Shown here in pieces: positions 38,303 to 47,175 of a stretch of 64,000 nt of DNA. The notes under the pieces are model-generated. The model did not search any database and was not told the DNA's origin. It saw nothing but the letters and a program-made list of their open reading frames with translations. The DNA comes from Gillisia sp. CAL575 (GTDB taxonomy: Bacteria; Bacteroidota; Bacteroidia; Flavobacteriales; Flavobacteriaceae): the NCBI RefSeq assembly GCF_000403785.1, contig NZ_APHJ01000024.1, positions 40,271 to 104,270 on the forward strand, read 5' to 3'. The position numbers were made by a program, and so were the translations under genes. Position 1 is the first letter of the stretch; each line of letters starts with the position of its first letter.

Positions 38303-39367
38303 GTGAAGATACACGAAAAATATATAAAAAGGTGCATACAATTAGCTGAAAATGGACTAGGAACTACCTATCCAAATCCGATGGTTGGAAGTGTGATAGT
38401 TCACGACAATAAAATAATTGGCGAAGGCTGGCATCGCAAAGCTGGAGAACCTCATGCAGAGGTAAATGCCATTAATTCTGTCGAAGATAAATCCTTACTA
38501 AAGAAGGCAACGATCTATGTAAGTCTTGAGCCTTGTTCCCATTATGGAAAAACGCCACCCTGTAGCGATCTAATAATTGCAAGCGGAATTAAAAAAGTTG
38601 TAATTGGAAGTATAGATCCTTTTCCTTCAGTTTCTGGTAAAGGCATTAAAAAATTGATGGATGCAGGCTGTGAAGTTATCTTGGGAATTCTCGATACAGC
38701 ATGTAACTCCTTAAATAAACGATTTTTTACATTTCATAAAAACCATAGACCCTACATTATTTTAAAATGGGCACAAAGCACAGATGGCTTTCTAGCACCA
38801 ATTTATTCTGAAGAAAATCATAACAGGGAACCAGTTTGGATCACTAATAAATATTCCCAGCAACTAGTTCACAAATGGCGTGGTGAAGAGGCCGCTATTT
38901 TAGTAGGAACAAATACTGCCGTTATGGACAATCCTAACTTGAACACAAGACTTTGGAAAGGCTCAAATCCAGTAAGAATACTCATAGATAAGAGCTTAAG
39001 ATTACCAAGGGATTCTGCACTTTTAGATGAAAGTATTAAAACCATTGTTATTTGTGATAAGGTATCTAAACAAGAAAAATCTAAAACTTCTTCTGAAAAT
39101 TTAATCTTTGAACCCATCGATTTCAACAAGGAGATTACAGCAGAAATTTGTAGCATATTATATAAATATGCCATTCAATCTATAATTATTGAAGGCGGGG
39201 CTAAAACAATTCAGTCATTTATAGACTCTGGCCTTTGGGATGAGGCTCGAGTATTTACTGGAGATGTTCATTTTAAAAAAGGGACAAAAGCGCCCTTACC
39301 CTCGGGAACATTTAAAGAAAAGAACACTCAAACAGGAGATATTTTAAGAATTTACACCAATGATTAA
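38303..39367 (+). CDS. ribD: Bifunctional riboflavin deaminase/reductase RibD
   Basis: RibD deaminates and then reduces the pyrimidine intermediate of riboflavin synthesis. The 354-residue length is usual. The deaminase zinc site shows in PHAEVNAI (His-Ala-Glu) and EPCSHYGKTPPCSDLI (the two cysteines). The reductase domain starts near residue 145 (RPYIILKWAQSTDGF) and holds EGGAKTIQSFI. The GTG start is chosen because homologues begin KIHEKYIKRC at this residue. It overlaps the HAD gene by eight bases. No other rib gene is near. Confidence 0.96.
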   Translation: MKIHEKYIKRCIQLAENGLGTTYPNPMVGSVIVHDNKIIGEGWHRKAGEPHAEVNAINSVEDKSLLKKATIYVSLEPCSHYGKTPPCSDLIIASGIKKVVIGSIDPFPSVSGKGIKKLMDAGCEVILGILDTACNSLNKRFFTFHKNHRPYIILKWAQSTDGFLAPIYSEENHNREPVWITNKYSQQLVHKWRGEEAAILVGTNTAVMDNPNLNTRLWKGSNPVRILIDKSLRLPRDSALLDESIKTIVICDKVSKQEKSKTSSENLIFEPIDFNKEITAEICSILYKYAIQSIIIEGGAKTIQSFIDSGLWDEARVFTGDVHFKKGTKAPLPSGTFKEKNTQTGDILRIYTND

Positions 39368-39968
39368 AACAATTATATTCGATTTTGGAGATGTTTTTAT
39401 CAATCTAGATAAACCTGCAACTTTTAGAGAACTCCAAAAGTTGAATATTAAAGAGCTGCCCGAAGACATGCTTCATATTAATCAGCAATATGAAATGGGT
39501 CTTATCTCTTCAGAATCATTTAAAAATTCCTACATAGATAATTTCTCTTCTTTAACACATGAAGGAATAACTAATGCTTGGAACTCCATATTGGTGGATT
39601 TTCCAAAATACAGATATCTATTCATCAAGAAACTTTCAGAAGAAAAGAATTACCAACTAATACTTTTAAGTAACACTAATGAGATTCATATAGATTGGAT
39701 CAAGGAGAAAGTTCCGTTTTTTGAAGAATTCAAATCTTGCTTTGACGCATTTTACTTATCTCATGAAATAAATCTACGAAAGCCAAATTCGGATATTTTT
39801 GAATTCGTTTTAAACAAACATCAACTTAAACCTGAAGAATGCCTATTTATTGATGATGTTTTAGAGAACACCAAGGCTGCCGAAACATTAGGAATACATG
39901 TTTGGAACCTAGAACCCGCCCGAGAAGATGTAATTAATTTATTCACTACCAACAAGGCATTATTTTGA
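39360..39968 (+). CDS. HAD-superfamily hydrolase, candidate riboflavin-pathway phosphatase
   Basis: This is a 202-residue HAD subfamily IA protein of the YihX type. Motif I is IIFDFGDVFINLD with the nucleophile Asp near residue 8. Motif II is LILLSNTNEIH, and motif III/IV is RKPNSDIF then ECLFIDDVLEN. HAD phosphatases of this kind remove phosphate from 5-amino-6-(5-phosphoribitylamino)uracil, the step after RibD, in other bacteria. The eight-base overlap with ribD makes that role likely here, but this is inference from context. The next gene overlaps its stop by four bases. Confidence 0.9.
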   Translation: MIKTIIFDFGDVFINLDKPATFRELQKLNIKELPEDMLHINQQYEMGLISSESFKNSYIDNFSSLTHEGITNAWNSILVDFPKYRYLFIKKLSEEKNYQLILLSNTNEIHIDWIKEKVPFFEEFKSCFDAFYLSHEINLRKPNSDIFEFVLNKHQLKPEECLFIDDVLENTKAAETLGIHVWNLEPAREDVINLFTTNKALF

Positions 39969-40831
39969 TATATCTACTCCTAAGTATTCTCTCCTCCAGC
40001 ATTATTTTTGTTGTTTTTAAATTATTCAAACGATTTGAAATTAATACACTCCAAGCGATCATCGTTAATTATTTTATTGCGTGTTCAGTTGGATACTTTG
40101 GATTTGTAGAGGATGCCAATATTAGGGAAATACCAACGAAGCCTTGGTTTTACGGCACTTTAATATTAGGACTTTTATTTATAATCGTCTTTAATCTTGC
40201 AGCAATAACAACACAGCGCAGCGGACTTTCAGTAGTTTCTGTAGCCACAAAAATGTCTGTAGCGATTCCTGTATTATTTGGAATCTTATATTTCAATGAG
40301 AGCACAGGAATTTTAAAAATATTAGGGATTATTCTGGCTTTAATAGCGGTTTATTTAAGCTCTATAAAAGCCAAATCAGGAATTGCTATCAAGAAAAAAA
40401 ATCTCCTTTATCCTATCTTAGTATTTATAGGTAGCGGGCTTATAGACACTCTTATTAAATTTATAGAGTCTGGATATGTAAACAAGAATGACGTTGCCCT
40501 TTTTTCTTCCACAATATTTTCTGTCGCAGGTACTATTGGGATTTTAGTATTAATATTTCAAGGAATTACCGGCAAATTAAAGATCACTGTTAGAAATATA
40601 ATTGGAGGTATCGCTCTTGGAATCCCCAATTTCTTCTCCATTTACTTTCTAGTAATGGCCCTTAGAAATAACGGATTTGAGAGTTCCACAATCTTTACTA
40701 TAAATAATGTTGCCATAGTTTTGGTTTCTACTATTCTTGGAATTATATTATTCAAAGAAAAATTAATACCTAAGAACTGGATTGGGATCATTTTAGCGGT
40801 CATCAGTATTCTTTTGGTTGCAAATAGTTGA
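39965..40831 (+). CDS. EamA/DMT family transporter
   Basis: This 288-residue membrane protein has about ten hydrophobic helices in two EamA-like halves of five. It begins with TTG overlapping the stop of the HAD gene, so translation is coupled. The superfamily exports amino acids, nucleotide sugars and other small molecules, and includes RibN, a riboflavin importer. The ribD-HAD context raises the possibility of flavin transport, but the substrate cannot be read from sequence. Confidence 0.88.
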   Translation: MIYLLLSILSSSIIFVVFKLFKRFEINTLQAIIVNYFIACSVGYFGFVEDANIREIPTKPWFYGTLILGLLFIIVFNLAAITTQRSGLSVVSVATKMSVAIPVLFGILYFNESTGILKILGIILALIAVYLSSIKAKSGIAIKKKNLLYPILVFIGSGLIDTLIKFIESGYVNKNDVALFSSTIFSVAGTIGILVLIFQGITGKLKITVRNIIGGIALGIPNFFSIYFLVMALRNNGFESSTIFTINNVAIVLVSTILGIILFKEKLIPKNWIGIILAVISILLVANS

Positions 40832-40841
40832 ATTTAATATT

Positions 40842-41456
40842 GTGAAAGACACTTATCAAAGTATCACCAAAGCTTCTGAAGAAGTTATATTCAAGGATAG
40901 GAATTCCAAATTTTTCGGATATGCCTTTCCTATTAAATCTGAAGATGAAGTAAAAAGACATATTGAAAATCTTAAAAAGAAACACCATCAAGCAAGGCAT
41001 TGGTGTTATGCTTGGCAGTTGGGAAAAGATGAACAAGACCATCAGTTTAGAGCTAATGATGATGGGGAACCGTCGAATTCTGCAGGAATGCCAATTTATG
41101 GCCAAATTCAATCTTTTGATGTCACTAATATTCTAATCGTAGTTGTGCGTTATTTTGGTGGAGTGAAACTTGGAGTAGGCGGATTAATAAATGCCTACAG
41201 AAGCGCTGCACAAATGGCCTTAGAAGAAAGTAATATATTAAAACGCACTATAGATGATTTATATTTATTACAATTTGATTATCCAGAAATGAATGTAGTC
41301 ATGCGAATAATAAAGGAACATAATCTTAATGTAGTAGATCAGCAACTTGCTTTGGACTGTAAAATATTTATTTCAGTAAGAAAAAAGGAATCTGAAGCGA
41401 TTTTTGATAAATTTTCCAATGTTTATAAAGTCGAAATTAAAGAGCTAGAGCATTAA
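40842..41456 (+). CDS. YigZ/IMPACT family protein
   Basis: The chosen GTG start gives about 204 residues beginning KDTYQSITKASEEVIFKD, as homologues do. A TTG eight codons upstream (40818), inside the EamA gene, is possible but less likely. The family marks are FFGYAFPIKSEDEVKRHI, HWCYAWQLG, DGEPSNSAGMPIYGQI and VVVRYFGGVKLGVGGLINAY. YigZ/IMPACT proteins bind RNA or ribosomes; in eukaryotes IMPACT regulates GCN2. The bacterial role is uncertain. The stop codon overlaps by four bases that of the convergent thioesterase. Confidence 0.9.
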   Translation: MKDTYQSITKASEEVIFKDRNSKFFGYAFPIKSEDEVKRHIENLKKKHHQARHWCYAWQLGKDEQDHQFRANDDGEPSNSAGMPIYGQIQSFDVTNILIVVVRYFGGVKLGVGGLINAYRSAAQMALEESNILKRTIDDLYLLQFDYPEMNVVMRIIKEHNLNVVDQQLALDCKIFISVRKKESEAIFDKFSNVYKVEIKELEH

Positions 41457-41851
41457 ACCTTCAACTTATCTAAAATATATTCCGGGCATCTAATTGGTTT
41501 TCTAGACTGTGAATCCATAAATACTAACACTGTACTTGCAGTTGTTAGCAACTCTCCTTGCTGATTATAGATTTCATAATCAAATTCAATTTTAACACTT
41601 GGAGTTTTTATTAATTTTGTTACTATTTTAAGCTCATCATCAAACAATGCCGACCTAATAAATTTAAAATGTAATTCAAATACAGGCAACATTACCCCTT
41701 CCCTTTCCATAGATTTGTAGGAGACCCCTAATTCATCAAGCCACGCCAGTCGTGCTATTTCAAGGTAATCTGCATAATTCCCATGGTGCACCACTCCCAT
41801 TTGATCTGTCTCTGCATATCTGACTTTAACATAAGTATTATGACTTTTCAT
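41453..41851 (-). CDS. Acyl-CoA thioesterase (4-hydroxybenzoyl-CoA thioesterase family)
   Basis: This is a 132-residue hot-dog fold protein of the YbgC/FadM type. The active-site segment is YAETDQMGVVHHGNYADYLE, with the catalytic aspartate in ETDQMG and the HGNY motif. It hydrolyses short acyl-CoA thioesters; the exact acyl group is unknown. It converges with yigZ and is divergent from dnaA across a 206-base gap. Confidence 0.93.
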   Translation of the reverse strand: MKSHNTYVKVRYAETDQMGVVHHGNYADYLEIARLAWLDELGVSYKSMEREGVMLPVFELHFKFIRSALFDDELKIVTKLIKTPSVKIEFDYEIYNQQGELLTTASTVLVFMDSQSRKPIRCPEYILDKLKV

Positions 41852-42057
41852 AGGATTTTATCGGGATAAGTTAGGTAGGTTTTTGTACATTCAACAAACG
41901 AAGTAAGTATGCATAAAATTTTCTTAAAATTCAAGGGTGAAAGCGTTTTTTTATTAGATATTTTGTTCACATATTTGTTCTCCGAGAAGTTAAAGCCTAA
42001 TTTGTGCTTAACAGATTTTCAACGATCTACTAACCAATTTATAACCAAGTAATAAGC

Positions 42058-43485
42058 ATGTCAAAAACTGCGCAATCAGTTTGGAATAGCTGTCTAGCTT
42101 TTATCAAAGATAACATCACCCCCCAAGCTTATAAAACTTGGTTTGAACCTATACAAGCAGTAAAACTTACAGACTGTGCCTTGAGCATACAAGTACCCTC
42201 TAAATTCTTTTATGAATGGCTGGAGGAACACTATGTAAAACTTCTAAAAGTTTCTTTAACCAAAGAACTTGGAGAAAAAGCAAAACTGGTATATGTTATT
42301 AAAATGGAGAATACCTACGGGAACAAAATTCCATTTACAGAGAAAATACCTAGCACACAACGAAGCCATATGACTTCTCAAGAAGTAGATGTACCAATAA
42401 AAAACAAAAATCCAGAGCTAAGAAATCCTTTTATTATTCCAGGGATTAGAAATGTTAAGATTGAATCTCAGCTTAATCCAAATTATAGTTTCGAAAACTT
42501 TCTTGAAGGTGATTCTAACAGGCTAGCTCGTTCTGCGGGTTTAGCTGTATCCAATAAACCAGGAGGAACATCATTTAATCCTTTATTGATCTTTGGAGGA
42601 GTAGGCCTTGGAAAAACGCATTTATCCCATGCTATTGGGGTAGATATTAAAGATAAATATCCGGAAAAAACTGTTTTATACATCTCTGCAGAGAAATTTA
42701 CACAACAATATATAGAATCTGTTAAAAAGAATAATAGAAACGATTTTATTCATTTCTATCAGATTATAGATGTTTTAATCGTAGATGACATTCAGTTATT
42801 ATCTGGGAAAGCTGGAACTCAAGATGTGTTCTTTCACATTTTTAACCACCTACATCAAAACGGAAAGCAGGTTATTTTAACCAGTGACAAGGCACCTGTA
42901 GATATGCAAGATATTGAGCAACGCTTATTATCTCGTTTTAAATGGGGACTTTCCGCAGAATTACAACATCCAGATTTTGAAACTCGTGTTTCAATTATTA
43001 AAAATAAATTGTATCGAGACGGTGTGGAAATGCCAGAAGATATTATTGAATTCTTAGCAAATAATATAAAAACCAATATTAGAGAACTTGAAGGCGCAAT
43101 CATATCATTAATCGCGCATTCTTCTTTTAACAAAAAGGATATTACGCTAGAGCTGGCTACAAAGATCGTAGACAACTATGTTAAGAATACCAAGCGAGAA
43201 GTTTCTATAGATTATATACAAAAGATCGTTAGTGATTATTTTCAAATGGATGTAGAAACACTCCAGTCTAAAACAAGAAAGAGACATATTGTTCAAGCCA
43301 GACAACTTGCAATGTTCTTTGCCAAGAAGTTAACAAAGGCTTCACTAGCGAGTATTGGAAGCCAAATTGGCAAGAGAGATCACGCTACTGTACTTCATGC
43401 ATGTAAAACTGTAGACAATTTAGCTGCTACAGATAAGCAATTCAAGAAGTTTGTAGAGGACCTTAATAAAAAACTTACGCTATAA
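42058..43485 (+). CDS. dnaA: Chromosomal replication initiator DnaA
   Basis: DnaA binds DnaA boxes and melts the origin. The 475-residue length is usual. Domain I (WNSCLAFIKDNITPQAYKTWF) is followed by a short linker, the AAA+ domain with Walker A (FGGVGLGKTHLSHAIG) and Walker B (VLIVDDIQLLSGK), and the C-terminal DNA-binding signature GKRDHATVLHACKTVDNL. The 206-base upstream gap has one near-match to a DnaA box (TTGTTCACA at 41963) but no cluster. The Bacteroidota origin is often not beside dnaA. Confidence 0.98.
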   Translation: MSKTAQSVWNSCLAFIKDNITPQAYKTWFEPIQAVKLTDCALSIQVPSKFFYEWLEEHYVKLLKVSLTKELGEKAKLVYVIKMENTYGNKIPFTEKIPSTQRSHMTSQEVDVPIKNKNPELRNPFIIPGIRNVKIESQLNPNYSFENFLEGDSNRLARSAGLAVSNKPGGTSFNPLLIFGGVGLGKTHLSHAIGVDIKDKYPEKTVLYISAEKFTQQYIESVKKNNRNDFIHFYQIIDVLIVDDIQLLSGKAGTQDVFFHIFNHLHQNGKQVILTSDKAPVDMQDIEQRLLSRFKWGLSAELQHPDFETRVSIIKNKLYRDGVEMPEDIIEFLANNIKTNIRELEGAIISLIAHSSFNKKDITLELATKIVDNYVKNTKREVSIDYIQKIVSDYFQMDVETLQSKTRKRHIVQARQLAMFFAKKLTKASLASIGSQIGKRDHATVLHACKTVDNLAATDKQFKKFVEDLNKKLTL

Positions 43486-43495
43486 TTTATATTTT

Positions 43496-43960
43496 ATGAA
43501 AACCAACGTTTTAATGGTGTGTCTCGGAAATATCTGTAGATCCCCACTGGCCGAAGGAATTCTAAAGTCTAAAACAGATTCTGAAAAAGTCTATATAGAC
43601 TCTGCAGGTACTGGAAATTATCATGTAGGAGGCTTACCAGATCCGCGCTCTATAGCAATTGCGAAAAAGCATAAATTAGACATCACTACGCAAAGAGGCA
43701 GACAATTTACTGTTCAGGATTTCGACCGATTTCATCATATTTATGTTATGGATACCTTTAACTATTCAGATGTGATCTCTCTGGCTAGAAATGAAGAAGA
43801 CAAAAAGAAGGTAAAACTTATTTTGGATGAAATATTTCCTGGAGAAAATGTGGATGTCCCAGATCCTTATCAAGGTTTAGCTGAAGGTTTTAAAAACGTT
43901 TACAGAATGTTAGATGAAGCTTGCGAGATAATTGCTGCTAAATTGAAAGATAAAAACTAG
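43496..43960 (+). CDS. Low-molecular-weight protein-tyrosine phosphatase
   Basis: This is a 154-residue cytoplasmic phosphatase. The CX5R catalytic loop lies at residues 9-15 (VCLGNICRSP), with the general-acid aspartate in VDPDPYQG-like sequence near residue 123 (PDPYQG). It follows dnaA by 10 bases and probably shares its transcript. The family dephosphorylates tyrosine or arginine residues. No tyrosine-kinase gene is in the window. Confidence 0.94.
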   Translation: MKTNVLMVCLGNICRSPLAEGILKSKTDSEKVYIDSAGTGNYHVGGLPDPRSIAIAKKHKLDITTQRGRQFTVQDFDRFHHIYVMDTFNYSDVISLARNEEDKKKVKLILDEIFPGENVDVPDPYQGLAEGFKNVYRMLDEACEIIAAKLKDKN

Positions 43961-43983
43961 CCCAACCAAAATTGAATTTTATT

Positions 43984-44715
43984 ATGAGCACTTCTATCTT
44001 TAAGTTTTCAGGAAAATTATATTTAATTCCGGCCACTTTGGGAGAATCCAAAATTTCTGAAGTTCTTCCAGATTCTATTGGGGCTATAATCGGAAAAATA
44101 GATCACTATATTGTAGAGAACGAAAAGACGGCAAGAAGATCAATAAAACAAGTATTTCCAGAAAAACCCCAATCCTCATTAAAGCTAAATACTTTAAATA
44201 AGCATACGGATGTGTCTATATTATCTACTTTTTTAGATCCCTGTAAAGAGGGAATAGATGTTGGCTTACTTAGTGAAGCTGGCTGTCCAGGAGTTGCAGA
44301 TCCAGGTGCCGAGATAGTAAAATTAGCACATGAAATGGGAATTCAGGTAATTCCTCTGGTTGGCCCCTCCTCTATCCTTTTAGCTATGATGGGTAGTGGA
44401 ATGAATGGTCAAAGTTTTACTTTTAATGGGTATCTACCTATAGATAAGAAAGAGCGAAAACAAGAACTAAAAATATTGGAGAGAATCTCTTCAGAAAGAA
44501 ATCAAGCGCAGCTGTTTATTGAAACTCCTTATAGAAATAATCAATTATTTGAGGATTTAATACAAATATTGAATCCTGCTACCAAACTTTGTATTGCTTG
44601 TGATTTGACGCTTTCATCAGAATATATCATAACGAAGTCTATTCTAGACTGGTCTAAAACAAAAGTAGACCTTCATAAAAGGCCTACTATGTTTATAATT
44701 CAGAAAGATGTTTAA
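43984..44715 (+). CDS. RsmI-like SAM-dependent methyltransferase
   Basis: This is a tetrapyrrole-methylase-fold protein of about 243 residues. The ATG at 43984 is preferred over a TTG four codons upstream, because homologues begin close to GKLYLIPATLG. The family motifs include SEAGCPGVADPGAEIV and IPLVGPSSILLAMMGSG, the SAM-binding and active-site loops. RsmI methylates the ribose of C1402 in 16S rRNA. This sequence is a divergent relative common in Bacteroidota, so the exact target is uncertain. Its stop overlaps that of the convergent gene by four bases. Confidence 0.88.
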   Translation: MSTSIFKFSGKLYLIPATLGESKISEVLPDSIGAIIGKIDHYIVENEKTARRSIKQVFPEKPQSSLKLNTLNKHTDVSILSTFLDPCKEGIDVGLLSEAGCPGVADPGAEIVKLAHEMGIQVIPLVGPSSILLAMMGSGMNGQSFTFNGYLPIDKKERKQELKILERISSERNQAQLFIETPYRNNQLFEDLIQILNPATKLCIACDLTLSSEYIITKSILDWSKTKVDLHKRPTMFIIQKDV

Positions 44716-45371
44716 GAAACAGCTATAATTGCTTTCGCTTTTCTTTCTGGCTGAACGAAAGAAGTATCGTATCCTGAAAACTTCTTCATATAATAACCAA
44801 GTGTAGTTCCAAATGCATCGCTAAATGCTGTTGCTCCCCAACTTCTAAGATATTTTTTCACACTTCCAGGACCTGCCAGATGCGCGGCAGCTAAAATTCC
44901 AGATTCTGTAATAAGAATCCCATTTATTCTTTTTCCTACAAATCTTTTAATATCCCGTTTTAGTATCCATTTATTTCTGGAAGCATTTGCATAAAAAGCA
45001 GCCTCTTGTAATTCTGGTGAATCTAAGAACAATTGAGTGTCATACACTCCAATTAATCTTAAGGTTCCTTTTCCAAATTGATATTTCCCCATGTAACCGT
45101 ATTGATTAATGGTTTTATAGTTACCTCGAGATTCTTTAAAACCCAAAGCTTCTTTAAAACCAACATAAGATTTCCCCAATTGAGGCGTTACCTTAACAAC
45201 CTCTAAGGTTTCTTCGGGCATTTCCTCTGTGTTGGGAACTGTGTATTCTAATGGTGCAAGGGAAGAGGTGACATATATATCTAAATTTGCAGCTTCCTTG
45301 GTAGAAAAACTAAAAAATATAGCACCTGATAAAATAGGTAGAATTGAAAATTTTGCAACTTTCTTTTTCAT
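44712..45371 (-). CDS. Secreted lysozyme-like protein (annotated in Bacteroidota as peptidoglycan-binding LysM-type)
   Basis: The chosen start gives 219 residues beginning MKKKVAKFSILPILSGAIFFSFS, a signal peptide. The mature part has a lysozyme-like segment, GFKEALGFKESRGNYKTIN, then QYGYMGKYQFGKGTL, which resembles transglycosylase active-site surroundings with Glu in KESRGNY. No LysM repeat is visible. An in-frame start upstream at 45452 lies before the promoter box at 45439-45446 and is therefore rejected. It probably cleaves or binds peptidoglycan in the periplasm. A 24-bp palindrome lies in its leader. Confidence 0.82.
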   Translation of the reverse strand: MKKKVAKFSILPILSGAIFFSFSTKEAANLDIYVTSSLAPLEYTVPNTEEMPEETLEVVKVTPQLGKSYVGFKEALGFKESRGNYKTINQYGYMGKYQFGKGTLRLIGVYDTQLFLDSPELQEAAFYANASRNKWILKRDIKRFVGKRINGILITESGILAAAHLAGPGSVKKYLRSWGATAFSDAFGTTLGYYMKKFSGYDTSFVQPERKAKAIIAVS

Positions 45372-45396
45372 AATGTTTTGATTCTGAGAAGCAATT

Positions 45397-45420
45397 GGTG
45401 TTAAAATTAATTTTAACACC
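45397..45420 (-). promoter_or_regulatory. 24-bp perfect palindrome in the 5' leader of the lysozyme-like gene
   Basis: The half-site GGTGTTAAAATT is followed directly by its exact complement. It lies between the promoter and the ATG at 45371. It could be a dimeric-regulator operator or, in RNA, a ten-pair hairpin with a four-base loop. Confidence 0.65.
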
Positions 45421-45438
45421 CTTCTCGATTTCGCCGTG

Positions 45439-45446
45439 CAAATGTA
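45439..45446 (-). promoter_or_regulatory. -7 box of the lysozyme-like gene
   Basis: On the minus strand this reads TACATTTG followed by C, a full TAnnTTTGC match, about 68 bases before the ATG. A second inverted repeat (ACATAC-A-GTATGT, 45467-45479) overlaps the expected -33 region. Confidence 0.7.
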
Positions 45447-45479
45447 CAACAAATTTTAATAATCTGACATACAGTATGT

Positions 45480-46131
45480 TAAACAAATTATAAGTTTATT
45501 TCAATCCTCATAAAAGTTTTAACCTATTGATTTTAAACAAGTTAATCGCTTTCAGTAATTATCATCTTTATTCTCCATTTGGGAAGTATCATTTAATAAA
45601 ATTATAATTGACAGGTCTCAAGGAAAATTCAATCCCATAATCTAAAATAATTATTACCTCATCGAATGATAATTTTCTGCTTTTTCTTTTTCTAAAATAG
45701 TAATGAAAAATTAAATCATTCATGATTTTTAATAATAAGGCCCAATTAGCATTACTAATATTAAAGAAATAGAAATCCTGTTTGGATCAGCATCAGAAAT
45801 TGCAAATAGAAGGAAATAGCGGTTGAATTATAAATTGGATATCTATTATATACACTTACAAAATCTGTAGAATAAAAAATTTTTTAGTGCTGGTAATTTC
45901 TCAAAAATTAGAAGTTTTATTTAAGGTAATAATATCTTAACCTCTAAAAATATCTCAACAATGAATGCATTAGTATCCATATTAGCTTAACATTTCAGGC
46001 AGAGTATTGATAATCGAAATAAAATTAAAAAAATAATTCTCTATAAGCCTGATTAAGCAGCAGCATAAATAAATTAATAGGATGTGCGAAGTAGTGATGG
46101 AATTCAAATTCGTGAAGCTTCGTAATTCTTA
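45480..46131. other. 650-base gene-free AT-rich stretch
   Basis: No reading frame with a family-like sequence, no tRNA and no clear terminator was found between the lysozyme-like gene and the mltG stop. The stretch is very AT-rich. Short frames such as a nine-codon ATG frame at 45961 are not convincing. It may hold long regulatory sequence or decayed coding DNA. Confidence 0.5.
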
Positions 46132-47175
46132 TTACCTCCTAACTCCCTGTTTATTTATCCATCTCACATAAGCTTGCTTGTTTCTATTGTGCTGAGCTAA
46201 ATTTTCTGCAAATTTATGATACCCAAAATTCTCTACATCGGCCACGAAATAAAAATACTCATGTTTCCCATAGTTTAAAACTGCATCTATAGAAGAAATA
46301 TCAGGCATAGCAATAGGACCTGGAGGTAGTGCGATATTCATATAAGTGTTATAAGGAGACTCCAACTTAAGATCTTTATAAAGCACTCTTTTAATAATAG
46401 TATCAAAATTCCCTGATTTTTCTTTTATCGAATAAATTACAGTTGGATCTGCTTCCAATTTCCAACCGTTATTAAATCTATTCATATAAACACCAGCAAC
46501 TTTTGGCCTCTCATCTACCTTTGCAGTTTCTTTTTGAACGATTGAAGCCACTACTGTAACTTGATTTGGCGATAAACCAATCTGCTTTGCTTTATCCAAT
46601 CTATCCTGATTCCAAAACCTTTTATGCTCTGTAAGCATTCGCTCTCTAAAACCCTCTGCAGAAGTATTCCAAAAGAATTCATATTTATTAGGAATATATA
46701 AACCTAAGGCCTCTTCTTTATTCAAATTATTAGCATTTAAAAAAGACTCATCTTGCATGGTTTCCAATAATGAAATGCTGTCCGCTTCAATTTGAACTGA
46801 AATTCTTCCAGCGAGCTCCTCTAGTCTTTCTTGATTATTAAACACAACAGAAACTGGTGTGTTCTGACTTCTAAGAACATTAACCAGATCGTTGTTATTC
46901 ATTCCCTTTTTCAGAATATATTTCCCTGCTTTTACGTTTGAAGCATAACCCTTCTTTTGAGCTACAACATCAAATGATGATAGATCCTTAAGCAAGGGTC
47001 TTAAACTATCTATCGCACTTTGATAGGTTGCGCCAGATGGAATATACACTATTGAAGTATTACCTTCGAATTTAGTATTCGGAGAGAAAATTGAATTATA
47101 AACAGAGTAACTGAATATACCTAATGCTATAAGCCCGAGAAGAGCGATAATCCAAAGAATTTTTTTAATATACAT
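46132..47175 (-). CDS. mltG: Endolytic peptidoglycan transglycosylase MltG
   Basis: MltG cuts nascent glycan strands and sets their length. The 347-residue length is normal. A single N-terminal membrane helix (LWIIALLGLIALGIFSY) anchors it in the inner membrane. A LysM-like region precedes the catalytic YceG domain, where the glutamate lies in VASIVQKETAKVDERPKVAG, followed by LEADPTVIYSI and SPYNTYMNIALPPGPIAMP. The start overlaps the GNAT gene upstream by 11 bases. Confidence 0.96.
   Translation of the reverse strand: MYIKKILWIIALLGLIALGIFSYSVYNSIFSPNTKFEGNTSIVYIPSGATYQSAIDSLRPLLKDLSSFDVVAQKKGYASNVKAGKYILKKGMNNNDLVNVLRSQNTPVSVVFNNQERLEELAGRISVQIEADSISLLETMQDESFLNANNLNKEEALGLYIPNKYEFFWNTSAEGFRERMLTEHKRFWNQDRLDKAKQIGLSPNQVTVVASIVQKETAKVDERPKVAGVYMNRFNNGWKLEADPTVIYSIKEKSGNFDTIIKRVLYKDLKLESPYNTYMNIALPPGPIAMPDISSIDAVLNYGKHEYFYFVADVENFGYHKFAENLAQHNRNKQAYVRWINKQGVRR

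Noticed and set aside
41852..42057. Replication origin next to dnaA
   Set aside because: Only one near-match to a DnaA box (TTGTTCACA, 41963-41971) was found, with no cluster. The AT content alone is not evidence.
45372..45452. Longer N-terminus for the lysozyme-like protein
   Set aside because: The extra codons span the promoter and the palindrome, and the signal peptide begins at the ATG at 45371.
45461..46131. tmRNA gene in the gap before mltG
   Set aside because: No tag-like frame ending in ALAA and no tRNA-like ends were found.
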